This document shows positions 45,660-54,846 of a stretch of DNA of 64,000 nt, in pieces. Origin of the DNA: Pseudomonas grandcourensis. Lineage in GTDB: Bacteria > Pseudomonadota > Gammaproteobacteria > Pseudomonadales > Pseudomonadaceae. The notes below the pieces were generated by a model. The model searched no databases. It worked only from the letters and a program-made list of their open reading frames with translations, and was not told where the DNA came from. Location of the stretch: NCBI RefSeq assembly GCF_039909015.1, contig NZ_CP150919.1, forward strand, positions 2,022,501 to 2,086,500, written 5' to 3'. Made by a program: the position numbers and the translations under genes. Numbering within the stretch: the first letter of the stretch is position 1; the number at the start of each line of letters is the position of its first letter.

Positions 45660-46841
45660 TCAGACGCGCTCAAAAATCGCCGCAATCCCCTGGCCACCAC
45701 CGATGCACATGGTCACCAGCGCATAACGGCCGCCGGTGCGGTGCAGTTCGTGGATGGCCTTGGTGGCGATGATTGCGCCGGTTGCGCCCACCGGGTGGCC
45801 CAGGGCGATGCCCGAACCGTTCGGGTTGACCTTGGCCGGGTCGAGGTCCAGCTCCTGGCTGACGGCGCAAGCCTGGGCGGCGAAGGCGATGTTGGCTTCG
45901 ATCACGTCCAGGTCGGCGACGGTCAGGCCGGCGCGCTTGAGCGCCAGGCGGGTGGCCGGGATCGGGCCTAGGCCCATGAATTCCGGTTCGACGCCGGCGT
46001 GGGCGTAGCTGACCAGGCGGGCAAGTGGCTTCAGGTTGTTGGCCTGGACCGCATTGCCGCTGGCCATGACCAGTGCGGCGGCGCCGTCGTTGAGGCCCGA
46101 GGCGTTGCCGGCGGTGACCGAGCCGTCCTTCTTGAATGCCGGCTTCATCGCAGCCAGCTGTTCCAGGGACGTGGCGCGCGGATGTTCGTCGACGCTGAAC
46201 AGTTTGACGCCTTTGCGATCCTGGATTTCCACGGTCGCGATCTGCTTGCTGAAGTAGCCGTTGGCAATCGCGTGGGCCGCGCGTTTCTGGTCTTCGAAAG
46301 CCAGGGCGTCCTGCATTTCGCGGGTGATGCCGTTGCGCGTGGCGACGTTCTCGGCGGTGATGCCCATGTGGATGCCATGGAACGGGTCATGCAGGATGCC
46401 GAGCATGTAGTCGATGACCTGGGCGTTGCCCATGCGCGAACCCCAACGGGCGGACGGCATCAGGTACGGACCACGGCTCATGGATTCGGCACCGGCACCG
46501 ACGACGATGTCGGCATCGCCGAGCATCAGGGTCTGGGCGGCGTTGATGATCGCTTGCAGGCCCGAACCGCACAGACGGTTGACGTTGTAGGCCGGGGTTT
46601 CCTTCGGAATACCGGCGTTCATCGCCGCGACGCGGGAGATGTAGGCGTCGCGGGTTTCGGTCGGGATCACGTTGCCCATCACCAGATGGCCAACGAGCGC
46701 CGGGTCCACGGCGGCTCGCTCCAGGGCGGCTTTCACGGCCGTGGTCGCGAGGTCGGCCAGTGGCACGTCCTTGAGCGAACCGCCGAATGTACCGATGGCG
46801 GTACGGGCGGCGCTGACGACGTAGATTTCTGGAGTGTTCAT
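45660..46841 (-). CDS. Acetyl-CoA acetyltransferase / beta-ketothiolase
   Basis: 393 aa thiolase. Nucleophile Cys91 in NRLCGSGLQA, catalytic His in GHPVGATGA and second Cys379 in MCIGGGQG. The usual NEAF motif reads ANIAF, with Asn317 kept but Glu replaced by Ile318. It would cleave or form 3-ketoacyl-CoA; substrate range is unknown. Its ATG overlaps the stop of the enoyl-CoA hydratase gene by 4 bases, so the two are translationally coupled. Could belong to degradation of short or branched acyl-CoA, or serve the phenylacetate pathway nearby. Confidence 0.88.
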   Translation of the reverse strand: MNTPEIYVVSAARTAIGTFGGSLKDVPLADLATTAVKAALERAAVDPALVGHLVMGNVIPTETRDAYISRVAAMNAGIPKETPAYNVNRLCGSGLQAIINAAQTLMLGDADIVVGAGAESMSRGPYLMPSARWGSRMGNAQVIDYMLGILHDPFHGIHMGITAENVATRNGITREMQDALAFEDQKRAAHAIANGYFSKQIATVEIQDRKGVKLFSVDEHPRATSLEQLAAMKPAFKKDGSVTAGNASGLNDGAAALVMASGNAVQANNLKPLARLVSYAHAGVEPEFMGLGPIPATRLALKRAGLTVADLDVIEANIAFAAQACAVSQELDLDPAKVNPNGSGIALGHPVGATGAIIATKAIHELHRTGGRYALVTMCIGGGQGIAAIFERV

Positions 46842-47620
46842 GGCTGGTTTCCTTTCGGTGGATTCTTATCTGTACTGCGATTGAGCAGGGCGTTCAAGGC
46901 GGTTTTCGCCTCGTCGGTATTCAGGCGCTGGATGAACAGCGTGTTTTCTTCGCGCAGGGTGGCTTCCAGTTCGGCCAGGGAAGCCTGTTTCATCAGCTGT
47001 CGGGACTGGCGCAAGGCTTGCTGGGGCATGGCCAGGAAGCGCTGGGCGATTTTTGTCGCCGCCGCCAGGCATTGTTCGCCGTCATCGAAGGCTTCGTTGG
47101 CCAGGCCCCAGGCCACCGCTTCGTTGCCGTCCAGGCCATTGCCCAACAGCAGCAGGCTCGCGGCGCGGGCATGGCCTAGGCGGCGGGGCAGCAACAGGCT
47201 GGCGCCGAATTCTGGGCACAGGCCGATGTTGACGAACGGCATGCGCAGCTTGGCGTTGCGGGTGACCAGTACCTGATCGCAATGCAGCAACAAGGTGGTG
47301 CCGATGCCGATGGCCGCCCCGCAGACTGCCGCGACCAGCGGTTTTTGCAGGCGCGTGACGACCTTCATCAGGTGGAACGCCGGGGCGTCCAGATGAGTGG
47401 GCGGATTCTGCAGGAAATCCACCAGGTCATTGCCGCTGGTAAAGCACGCCGGGCCACCGGTGAGGATGATCACGCCGGTCTGCGTGTCTTCGTCGGCGGC
47501 CAGCAACAGCTCGGCCAGTTGCGTGTACATGGCGTTGTTCAGTGCGTTGAGCTTGTCTGGGCGGTCGATGGTCAGCGTCAACACGCCGTCGCGTTGCTCG
47601 TGTTTGATCAGGTCGGTCAT
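46838..47620 (-). CDS. Enoyl-CoA hydratase/isomerase family protein
   Basis: 260 aa crotonase fold. IDRPDKLNALNNAMY at the start, GGPACFTSGNDLVDF and VAAVCGAAIGIGTTLLLHCD form the oxyanion hole, and FVNIGLCPEFGASLLLPRRLG is the third signature, in which the usual hydratase Glu positions should be checked. Such proteins hydrate or isomerise enoyl-CoA. Upstream gene of a two-gene unit with the thiolase. Divergent from the polyamine binding-protein gene across 215 bases with no clear operator. Confidence 0.85.
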   Translation of the reverse strand: MTDLIKHEQRDGVLTLTIDRPDKLNALNNAMYTQLAELLLAADEDTQTGVIILTGGPACFTSGNDLVDFLQNPPTHLDAPAFHLMKVVTRLQKPLVAAVCGAAIGIGTTLLLHCDQVLVTRNAKLRMPFVNIGLCPEFGASLLLPRRLGHARAASLLLLGNGLDGNEAVAWGLANEAFDDGEQCLAAATKIAQRFLAMPQQALRQSRQLMKQASLAELEATLREENTLFIQRLNTDEAKTALNALLNRSTDKNPPKGNQP

Positions 47621-47835
47621 CGCAGGCTCTGCAGGGTCGGTTCAGGGCTGCCACTTTAAGCGCCGGGCAAACCCCGATCTATGGCCAAACGGGTCAACTG
47701 CACTGCCGCTTTTTGCCATGCCGGTGTGCCAAAAGCGACACACACCCATTCGGGGTATGGCCGCGCCAGGCGAATCCACCAATAGTGAGGGCATCCGCTC
47801 ATCCAGAGCCGAACTCGCTATAAGGTGCATTTGCT

Positions 47836-48942
47836 ATGGGCAAGACGCTGCTTAAGGTGATTTCCAGCCTGTTTGTTGTACCGCTGACCTTTCATGCCTA
47901 CGCCGCCGAGGTGGACGGCAGCAATACGCTGCGGTTGTACAACTGGGCGGACTACATCGGTGAAAAAACCATCGCCGATTTCGAAAAGGCCAGCGGTATC
48001 AAGGTGGTCTACGACACATTCGATTCTTATGAAACGGTACAGGCCAAGCTGCTCACCGGTCATTCCGGTTATGACCTGATCGTGTTGAATGCCTCCCTCG
48101 CGCCGCCGCTGATCAAGGCCAAGGTGTTTCAGCCGCTGGACAAAAAACAGTTGCCGGGGTGGACCAACCTGGATCCGCAGATCCTCGAGGACCTGCAAGG
48201 CTATGACCCCGGCACCCAGTACTCTGCGCCCTACACCTGGGGCAGCAACGGCGTGACCTACAACGTCGACAAGATCAAGGAACGCATGCCGGACGCGCCG
48301 ATCGGCTCGCTGGCGATGATCTTCGACCCGAAAATCGTCTCGCGCTTCGCCGATTGCGGCGTGACCCTGCTCGATGCCCCAACCGAAGTCATCCCCATGG
48401 CCCTGAAGTACCTGGGACGTGATCCGCGCAGCGCCGCACCGGAAGATCTGAAAGCCGCCCAGGACTTGCTGCTGTCGGTGCGGCCGTACATCCGCAAGTT
48501 CGACTCGGTCAATTACCTGACCAGCCTGCCCAACGGCGACGTGTGCATGGCCATGACCTGGTCCGGCGACTACGCCACGGCCATGGCCCGCGCCGCAGAG
48601 GCCAAGAAGAAGATCGACCTGGCCTACTTCATCCCCAAGGAAGGTTCGCTGATCTGGTTCGACAACCTGTACATCCCGGCCGATGCGACGCACGTCGCCA
48701 ATGCTCACAAATTCCTGGAATACCTGATGCAGCCGCAGGTGATGGCGGACGTGAGTGATTTCATCAACTACGCCAACAGTAACGCGGCGGCCACGCCGTT
48801 GTTGAACGCCGATGTGCGCAACAACCCGGCCATCTACCCCGATCCGCAGACCCGCGAGCGCCTGTTCCCGCAGAAGACCCAGGACGCCAAGGACATGCGG
48901 GCGATTACCCGGGTCTGGAGCACCGTGAAAAGCGGCATCTGA
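47836..48942 (+). CDS. Polyamine ABC transporter periplasmic binding protein (PotF/SpuD-like)
   Basis: 368 aa. A signal peptide of about 23 residues (LLKVISSLFVVPLTFHAYA) is followed by TLRLYNWADYIGEKTIADFEKASGIKVVYDTFDSYE, the hallmark of PotD/PotF proteins, and later YTWGSNGVTYNVDKIKERMP. Binds putrescine or spermidine in the periplasm for an ABC importer whose membrane parts are not encoded nearby. It is followed after 39 bases by an aminotransferase that probably uses the same amines, so the pair is likely a polyamine catabolic unit. Confidence 0.9.
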   Translation: MGKTLLKVISSLFVVPLTFHAYAAEVDGSNTLRLYNWADYIGEKTIADFEKASGIKVVYDTFDSYETVQAKLLTGHSGYDLIVLNASLAPPLIKAKVFQPLDKKQLPGWTNLDPQILEDLQGYDPGTQYSAPYTWGSNGVTYNVDKIKERMPDAPIGSLAMIFDPKIVSRFADCGVTLLDAPTEVIPMALKYLGRDPRSAAPEDLKAAQDLLLSVRPYIRKFDSVNYLTSLPNGDVCMAMTWSGDYATAMARAAEAKKKIDLAYFIPKEGSLIWFDNLYIPADATHVANAHKFLEYLMQPQVMADVSDFINYANSNAAATPLLNADVRNNPAIYPDPQTRERLFPQKTQDAKDMRAITRVWSTVKSGI

Positions 48943-48981
48943 TGGGTTCGAACGTTAGTCAATTCGGTTAGAGGTTTATTT

Positions 48982-50400
48982 ATGGCGACGCCAACACGCA
49001 GTGTTTTTTCCCCAGCGGACGAGTCCCGGCTGGTCAAGGCCGACAAGGCTCACCACATGCACGGCTATCACGTGTTCGACGAACACGCCGAACAGGGCTC
49101 GTTGAACATCGTCGCAGGCGATGGCGCCTACATCTACGACACCCAGGGCAACCGCTTCCTCGATGCGGTGGGCGGCATGTGGTGCACCAACATCGGCCTG
49201 GGCCGTGAGGAAATGGCCGAAGCCATCGCCGATCAGGTGCGGCAACTGGCCTATTCCAATCCGTTTTCCGACATGTCGAACAACGTGGCGATCCAGCTGT
49301 GCGAAAAACTCGCCAGCCTGGCCCCCGGTGACCTCGACCATGTGTTCCTCACCACCGGCGGCTCCACCGCCGTGGACACCGCCTACCGGCTGATCCAGTA
49401 CTACCAGAACTGCCGTGGCAAACCCGAGAAGAAGCACGTCATCGCGCGGTTCAACGCCTATCACGGCTCCACCACCCTGACCATGTCGATCGGCAACAAG
49501 GCCGCCGACCGGGTGCCGGAGTTCGACTACGCCAACCCGCTGATCCACCACGTCTCCAACCCCAACCCGTACCGCGCGCCGGACGGCATGGACGAAGCGC
49601 AGTTCCTCGAGTTCCTGGTCAAGGAGTTTGAAGACAAGATCCTCTCGATTGGCGCGGACAAAGTCGCCGGGTTTTTCGCCGAGCCGATCATGGGCTCGGG
49701 CGGGGTGATCATTCCGCCCCGGGGTTATCTCAAGTGCATGTGGGACGTGTGCCAGCGCTACGACATTCTGTTCGTCGCCGACGAAGTGGTGACCTCGTTC
49801 GGGCGTCTGGGCAAGTTCTTTGCTTCTTATGATGTGTTCGACGTGCAGCCCGACATCATCACCACCGCCAAGGGCCTGACCTCGGCCTACCTGCCGCTGG
49901 GCGCGTGCATCTTTTCCGACCGTATCTGGAAAGTCATCGCCGAGCCGGGCAAGGGCCGCTGCTTCACCCACGGCTTCACCTACAGCGGGCATCCGGTGTG
50001 CTGCACCGCGGCGCTGAAGAACATCGAGATCATCGAGCGGGAAAACCTGCTGACCCATGTCGACACGGTGGGCGCCTATCTGGAGGAGCGCCTGGCAACC
50101 TTGCGGGACTTGCCGCTGGTAGGGGATGTGCGTTGCCAGAAACTCATGGCCTGCGTGGAGTTTGTCGCCGATAAACGCACCAAGGCGCTGTTCCCCGACG
50201 CGATCAACATCGGCGAGAAAATCCACGTGCGGGCCCAGGCCCGGGGCTTGCTGGTGCGGCCGATCATGCACCTCAACGTCATGTCGCCGCCGCTGATCCT
50301 GACGTTTGCCCAGGTCGATGAAATCGTCGAGACCCTGCGCGAGTGCATTCTGGAAGTGGCCGCCGAGCTTGAAGCAAGCGGACAGTACGCGGGCCAATGA
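48982..50400 (+). CDS. Class III aminotransferase (putrescine/polyamine:pyruvate type)
   Basis: 472 aa PLP enzyme of the omega-aminotransferase class. VGGMWCTNIGLGREEMAEAI, FLTTGGSTAVDTAYRLIQYY, FAEPIMGSGGVIIPP, FVADEVVTSFGRLG and the PLP lysine in TTAKGLTSAYLPLG (Lys297). The SpuC group transfers the amino group of putrescine and related amines to pyruvate, and the polyamine binding protein next door supports this substrate. AGAGG stands 7 bases before the ATG. The stop overlaps a possible ATG (50397) of the downstream regulator frame. Confidence 0.87.
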   Translation: MATPTRSVFSPADESRLVKADKAHHMHGYHVFDEHAEQGSLNIVAGDGAYIYDTQGNRFLDAVGGMWCTNIGLGREEMAEAIADQVRQLAYSNPFSDMSNNVAIQLCEKLASLAPGDLDHVFLTTGGSTAVDTAYRLIQYYQNCRGKPEKKHVIARFNAYHGSTTLTMSIGNKAADRVPEFDYANPLIHHVSNPNPYRAPDGMDEAQFLEFLVKEFEDKILSIGADKVAGFFAEPIMGSGGVIIPPRGYLKCMWDVCQRYDILFVADEVVTSFGRLGKFFASYDVFDVQPDIITTAKGLTSAYLPLGACIFSDRIWKVIAEPGKGRCFTHGFTYSGHPVCCTAALKNIEIIERENLLTHVDTVGAYLEERLATLRDLPLVGDVRCQKLMACVEFVADKRTKALFPDAINIGEKIHVRAQARGLLVRPIMHLNVMSPPLILTFAQVDEIVETLRECILEVAAELEASGQYAGQ

Positions 50401-50453
50401 TTTCGTCAGTCAGGCTGTTACCAAGGGCTTGCTCAGCCGCTAGACTGCGGGGC

Positions 50454-51305
50454 ATGAGCAAACCACACGACGATACGCTGATCGCGGTGCCCTTCGGGGC
50501 ATTGCACAAATGGCATGGGGGAATGCGCGAGGCATTCGCCCATATCGATGAGCCTGACGCCTTGCAACACCTGGCGTCGGCGTTGGCGCAACTGGTGTCC
50601 GTCGAATCGATGATGATCAGCCTGGAGCGCAAGGACCGCGCGCCCCAGTTGCTGCATCAGCGCGGGATTGCCCAGGAGTATCAGGTCTCGATCCTTGAGC
50701 GCTATTTTGCCGGGGGCTATTTGCTCGACCCGTTCTGCCTGGCGGTGGAGCAGGGGTTGGCGCAAGGCTTCTATCACCTGGAGGAAATTGCCCCGGACAA
50801 CTTCTTCGACAGTGACTACTACAAATCCTATTACCTGAAGGCGGGTTGCTCGGAAGACAGCTACTACATCGTCGATACCGGCAATGACACGAAGATTTCC
50901 GTCAGCCTCTATCAGGGCTTCGGCGGCGAATGCCTGAGCGCCGAACAGCTGAATCTGCTGCGCGCCGTGGAACCGCTGGTGCGCGAATTCATCAGCGAGT
51001 TCAGTCAGCGGGGCATGCTGCGCAGTCGCGAGATCCAGTGCGATAAAGACCAGGGCCTGCGCGATGATCTCAAGCACCGGGTGCAGTCGGCGTTCGAGCA
51101 TTTCGGCAGCGACTTGCTCACCGAACGCGAGCGGCAAGTGGCGCACATGGTGTTGCGCGGGCATTCGGTGAAGTCCACGGCCAGCCAGATGAACATCTCA
51201 CCGGAAACCGTGCGCATGCACCGCAAGAACCTGTACCTGAAACTGGAGGTGGGGTCGCAGTCGGAGTTGTTTGCGCTGTTTATCGAGTGGTTGCGCAGGC
51301 ACTGA
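50454..51305 (+). CDS. LuxR-type transcriptional regulator
   Basis: 283 aa. The C-terminal helix-turn-helix LTERERQVAHMVLRGHSVKSTASQMNISPETVRMHRKNLYLKL is typical of the LuxR family. The N-terminal 200 residues form a ligand-sensing part without a receiver Asp, and the acyl-homoserine-lactone residues are not obvious. It follows the aminotransferase gene, so a role in control of polyamine use is likely. The frame is open from an ATG at 50397 that overlaps the preceding stop; 50454 is chosen because GGGG precedes it, but both are possible. Confidence 0.85.
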   Translation: MSKPHDDTLIAVPFGALHKWHGGMREAFAHIDEPDALQHLASALAQLVSVESMMISLERKDRAPQLLHQRGIAQEYQVSILERYFAGGYLLDPFCLAVEQGLAQGFYHLEEIAPDNFFDSDYYKSYYLKAGCSEDSYYIVDTGNDTKISVSLYQGFGGECLSAEQLNLLRAVEPLVREFISEFSQRGMLRSREIQCDKDQGLRDDLKHRVQSAFEHFGSDLLTERERQVAHMVLRGHSVKSTASQMNISPETVRMHRKNLYLKLEVGSQSELFALFIEWLRRH

Positions 51306-51330
51306 CCCAATTTTTTTCCTACCGATACCC

Positions 51331-51423
51331 CTGTAGGAGCGAGCCTGCTCGCGATAGCGGTCTGTCAGTCACCATTGATATTGGCTGACGCGCCCTCATC
51401 GCGAGCAGGCTCACTCCTACAGG
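51331..51423. repeat. REP pair
   Basis: Facing arms CTGTAGGAGCGAGCCTGCTC (51331 on) and a reverse-complement variant (to 51422), between the LuxR gene and the end of paaZ. Confidence 0.87.
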
Positions 51424-51430
51424 TGTTGCG

Positions 51431-53500
51431 TTAGTCTTCGCGTTTTACGACCAAGGTGAGAATGTCATAGCTCGCCACCAGCTCTCCCAACTGGTTGGTC
51501 ACTTCCACATCCCACGCCACCACCCCTTGCGGGACGCCTTGCGGACTCTTCTTGCCCTGGTCGATCTTGCGTTTGCAAGTCAGGCGCGCCTGGATGGTGT
51601 CGCCGATGCCCACCGGGTTGATGAAGCGCAGGGTGTCGAGGCCGTAGTTGGCCAGTACCGGGCCGACGCCAGGGGACACGAACAGGCCGGCCGCCGCCGA
51701 CAGCACGAAGTAACCGTGGGCGATGCGCTTGCCGAATTGCGATTCCTTGGCCGCGATGTCGTCGAAGTGCATGTAGAAGTGATCGCCCGACAGGCAGCCG
51801 AAGTTCACCAGGTCCGCTTCGGTGACGGTGCGGCGGTGAGTCAGCAGCGATTCGCCGATCTGCAGGTCTTGGAAGTGGCGACGGAACGGATGCACGTCGG
51901 TTTCGATGACCTTGGCGCCGCGCACGTATTCGCCGGTGACCGCTGCCAGCATGGTCGGCGAACCTTGTACCGCCGCGCGTTGCAGGTAGTGCTTGACCGC
52001 GCGCAGGCCGCCGAGTTCTTCACCACCGCCGGCACGACCAGGACCGCCGTGCTTGAGTTGTGGCAGCGGCGAGCCGTGGCCGGTGGATTCGCCGGCAGAG
52101 TGGCGATCCAGTACCAGCAAACGACCGTGCCAGGCAGCCGCGACCGGGATGGCCTTGGCGGCGATTTGCGGATCCTTGGTCACCAGGCTGGCCACCAGGC
52201 TGCCTTTGCCGCGCGCGGCCAGGGCCAGCGCCTCGTCCAGATCGTCGTAGGCCATCAGGGTGCTGACCGGGCCGAACGCTTCGATATCGTGGGCTCCGCC
52301 CTCGGCATGCGGATCACGGGCTTGCAACAGGGTCGGGGCGAAGAAGGCACCTTTGTCGACATTCACACCACGGGGTTCGAAACCGTCGCGGGCGCCGAAC
52401 AGCATGTCGCTGCTCTGCAACAGCGCTTCCAGGCGTTCAGCCACGTCTTTCTGCTGGTCGTGGGAAGCCAGTGCACCCATGCGCACGCCTTCCACCGACG
52501 GGTCGCCGACCACCACTTTGGCCAGACGGTCACGCAGGCGGGTAGCAACGGCATCGATGTGTTTGGCCGGCACGATGGCGCGGCGGATGGCGGTGCATTT
52601 CTGCCCGGCCTTGGTGGTCATTTCCCGGGCGACTTCCTTGATGAACAGCTCGAACTCTTCGTCATCCGGGGTTACGTCCGGGGCGAGAATGGCGCAGTTC
52701 AGCGAGTCGGCTTCGGCATTGAACGGTACCGAATTGCGGATCAGGTTCGGGTTGACTCGCAGCTTGGCCGCGGTGTCGGCGGAACCGGTGAAAGTCACCA
52801 CGTCCTGGCCTTGCAGGCGGTCGAGCAGGTCGCCGGTGCTGCCGATGATCAATTGCAGGCTGCCCGCTGGCAGCAGGCCGGATTCGTCCATCAGGCGCAC
52901 CACGGCTTCGGTCAGGTAGCTGGTGGCGCTGGCCGGTTTGACGATGCACGGCATGCCGGCGAGGAAGCTCGGGGCGAACTTTTCCAGCATGCCCCAGATC
53001 GGGAAGTTGAACGCATTGATGTGCACCGCCAGACCGCCGCGAGGCACCAGAATGTGCGTACCGGCAAAGGTGCCCATTTTGCTCAGCTGCATCGCCGGGC
53101 CTTCGTGGACGATGTTGCCCGACGGCAGCTCGCGGGAGCCGAGGCTGGCGTAGGTGAACAGCGTGCTGTTGCCGCCTTCGATGTCGATCCAGCTGTCGGC
53201 ACGGGTCGCGCCGCTGTGGTGGGAAATCGCGTAGAGCTGTTCCTTGCGCTCGCTCAGGTACAGGGCCAGGGCCTTGAGACGCTGGGCGCGTTGCTGGAAG
53301 TCCAGCGCCATCAAACCGCTGATGCCCTGGCGACGGCCGTGTTCGATGGCCTCGGCGAAGTCCGGGCGCTCCTCATGGGTGCGGGCGATTTCATGGCCGT
53401 CGATGGCGCTGCGCAGCACTTGTGCGCCCTGTTGGCCGATCCAGCGACCGGCGATGAAACTCTGCAGGGTAGGGGCATGCAGGGTAGGGGCGTGAGACAT
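51431..53500 (-). CDS. paaZ: PaaZ: oxepin-CoA hydrolase / semialdehyde dehydrogenase fusion
   Basis: 689 aa. The N-terminal aldehyde dehydrogenase (1-520) has the Glu in NAEADSLNCAIL and the catalytic Cys in AGQKCTAIRRA. The C-terminal MaoC hot-dog domain (about 540-685) has FGCLSGDHFYMHFDDIAAKESQFGKRIAHGYFVLSAAAGLF. The fused protein opens the oxepin ring and oxidises the resulting aldehyde in phenylacetate breakdown. AGGAG stands 9 bases before the ATG at 53500; an adjacent GTG at 53503 is less likely. The N-terminus repeats HAPTL twice from a short tandem DNA duplication. Confidence 0.93.
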   Translation of the reverse strand: MSHAPTLHAPTLQSFIAGRWIGQQGAQVLRSAIDGHEIARTHEERPDFAEAIEHGRRQGISGLMALDFQQRAQRLKALALYLSERKEQLYAISHHSGATRADSWIDIEGGNSTLFTYASLGSRELPSGNIVHEGPAMQLSKMGTFAGTHILVPRGGLAVHINAFNFPIWGMLEKFAPSFLAGMPCIVKPASATSYLTEAVVRLMDESGLLPAGSLQLIIGSTGDLLDRLQGQDVVTFTGSADTAAKLRVNPNLIRNSVPFNAEADSLNCAILAPDVTPDDEEFELFIKEVAREMTTKAGQKCTAIRRAIVPAKHIDAVATRLRDRLAKVVVGDPSVEGVRMGALASHDQQKDVAERLEALLQSSDMLFGARDGFEPRGVNVDKGAFFAPTLLQARDPHAEGGAHDIEAFGPVSTLMAYDDLDEALALAARGKGSLVASLVTKDPQIAAKAIPVAAAWHGRLLVLDRHSAGESTGHGSPLPQLKHGGPGRAGGGEELGGLRAVKHYLQRAAVQGSPTMLAAVTGEYVRGAKVIETDVHPFRRHFQDLQIGESLLTHRRTVTEADLVNFGCLSGDHFYMHFDDIAAKESQFGKRIAHGYFVLSAAAGLFVSPGVGPVLANYGLDTLRFINPVGIGDTIQARLTCKRKIDQGKKSPQGVPQGVVAWDVEVTNQLGELVASYDILTLVVKRED

Positions 53501-53529
53501 CACGATTGCTCCTGGTTATGAAGGGTTGT

Positions 53530-53549
53530 GGCGCGGTCGCGACCGCGCC
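53530..53549. terminator. Palindromic hairpin between the porin gene and paaZ
   Basis: Perfect 20-bp palindrome GGCGCGGTC-GC-GACCGCGCC. It has no T run on the minus strand, so it may stabilise or attenuate the message rather than end it. Confidence 0.45.
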
Positions 53550-53558
53550 CTTTCGGAA

Positions 53559-54812
53559 TTACCAAAGCGCCAGGGTGTAACCGACGATCAGCCGGTTTTC
53601 ATCCAGGTCGGTAGTCACGCCATTGCCGGAACGGAAGGTCACGTTGCGCCAGCGCAGGCTGACGTTCTTGAACACACCGCTCTGGATGACGTAGTTGATA
53701 TCGGTGTCGCGCTCCCATTCGCTTCCGTTGTCGACCTTGCCCGCGTTGACATGGCTGCCGTCGGTGTAGCGGGTCATGAAGGTCAGGCCGGGAATGCCTT
53801 GCGCCGCGAAGTCATAGTCGTAACGCAGCTGCCAGGAATCCTCGTCGGCGCGGGTAAAGGTGTTGAAGGTCACGAGGTTGACCACGTACGGATCGCCGCC
53901 GTTGAGGAACGGAAAGGCACTGTCGCCGGACAATTGCTGGTAGGCGGCACTGACCTTGTGGGCGCCGTGGGACACCGTGAACATGCCGTTGAGGTTGCGG
54001 TTTTCGATACGCCCGGCCCGTTCGGCACCGTCGCCCCGGCTGTCGAAATAACGCAGGTCACTGCGCAGGTTGAAGCCGTTGCCCAGCGGTTGCGTATGCA
54101 CCAGTCCGGCAAATTGCTGGCGATAGATCTGGTCGAGCTTGCCGTAGTAATAGCTCAGGTTCAGTTGCGGACTGAACGCGTAGCTGCCGCCACCGAAGTC
54201 GAAGTGATCGCTGGTGGCCGCGCCGAAGCCGATGTCATCGTTGCTGGAGGAGTCCCGCAGGTTGGCCTTGGTCAGGCGTCCGGCATTCACCGTCAGGCCG
54301 TCGATTTCCTGGCTGGTCAGCAAGCCACCTTCAAAGGTCGAGCTCAGCAGGCGTGTGTCGTTGTAGGTCGCCACTGGCAACAAGGGTTGCAGGGTGCCGA
54401 GTTTCAACACGCTCTTGGAGACCCGCAATTTGCCGGTCAGGCCCAGTTCGCTGTAATTGTCGTCGGGCTCGTGGCTCTGCGGGCCGAACGGCAGCAGGCC
54501 GGTGCCACGGCGGTCCGGGCTGGAGTCGAGCTTGAGCCCCAGTTCGCCCAGTGCGTCGAGACCGAAACCGAAGGTGCCGTCGGTGAACCCGGACTCGATG
54601 CGCGCAGTGAATCCCTGGGCCCATTCTTCGGCCTTGGATTGCGGCGCGTTGTCCTGACGGAAATCGCGATTGATGTAGTGGTTGCGCATATCAATACGGG
54701 CCTTGCTGTCGCCGATGAAGTCGGCCATGGCGCTCGGCGCGATCATGGGCAGACTCAATGCGGCGGCCAGCGAAAACAGTGATGGGTAAGACGTGGTACG
54801 TGCGGGTGTCAT
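53559..54812 (-). CDS. phaK: OprD-family outer-membrane porin for phenylacetate
   Basis: 417 aa. A signal peptide (LFSLAAALSLPMIAPSAMA) is followed by DFIGDSKARIDMRNHYINRDFR, the characteristic start of OprD-type porins, and a series of beta strands ending in IVGYTLALW with the terminal aromatic residue. Position in the paa block beside the transporter suggests uptake of phenylacetate or related acids, as for PhaK of P. putida. The ATG at 54812 is preferred over an extension to 54872 because it starts the signal peptide. 34 bases separate it from paaL. Confidence 0.87.
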   Translation of the reverse strand: MTPARTTSYPSLFSLAAALSLPMIAPSAMADFIGDSKARIDMRNHYINRDFRQDNAPQSKAEEWAQGFTARIESGFTDGTFGFGLDALGELGLKLDSSPDRRGTGLLPFGPQSHEPDDNYSELGLTGKLRVSKSVLKLGTLQPLLPVATYNDTRLLSSTFEGGLLTSQEIDGLTVNAGRLTKANLRDSSSNDDIGFGAATSDHFDFGGGSYAFSPQLNLSYYYGKLDQIYRQQFAGLVHTQPLGNGFNLRSDLRYFDSRGDGAERAGRIENRNLNGMFTVSHGAHKVSAAYQQLSGDSAFPFLNGGDPYVVNLVTFNTFTRADEDSWQLRYDYDFAAQGIPGLTFMTRYTDGSHVNAGKVDNGSEWERDTDINYVIQSGVFKNVSLRWRNVTFRSGNGVTTDLDENRLIVGYTLALW

Positions 54813-54846
54813 TATTTTTATTCCCTGCCAACTGTTCGGTCGTCGT

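Noticed and set aside
51527..53521. Open frame of 664 codons antisense to paaZ
   Set aside because: Composition typical of antisense GC-rich frames; the paaZ frame has both complete enzyme domains.
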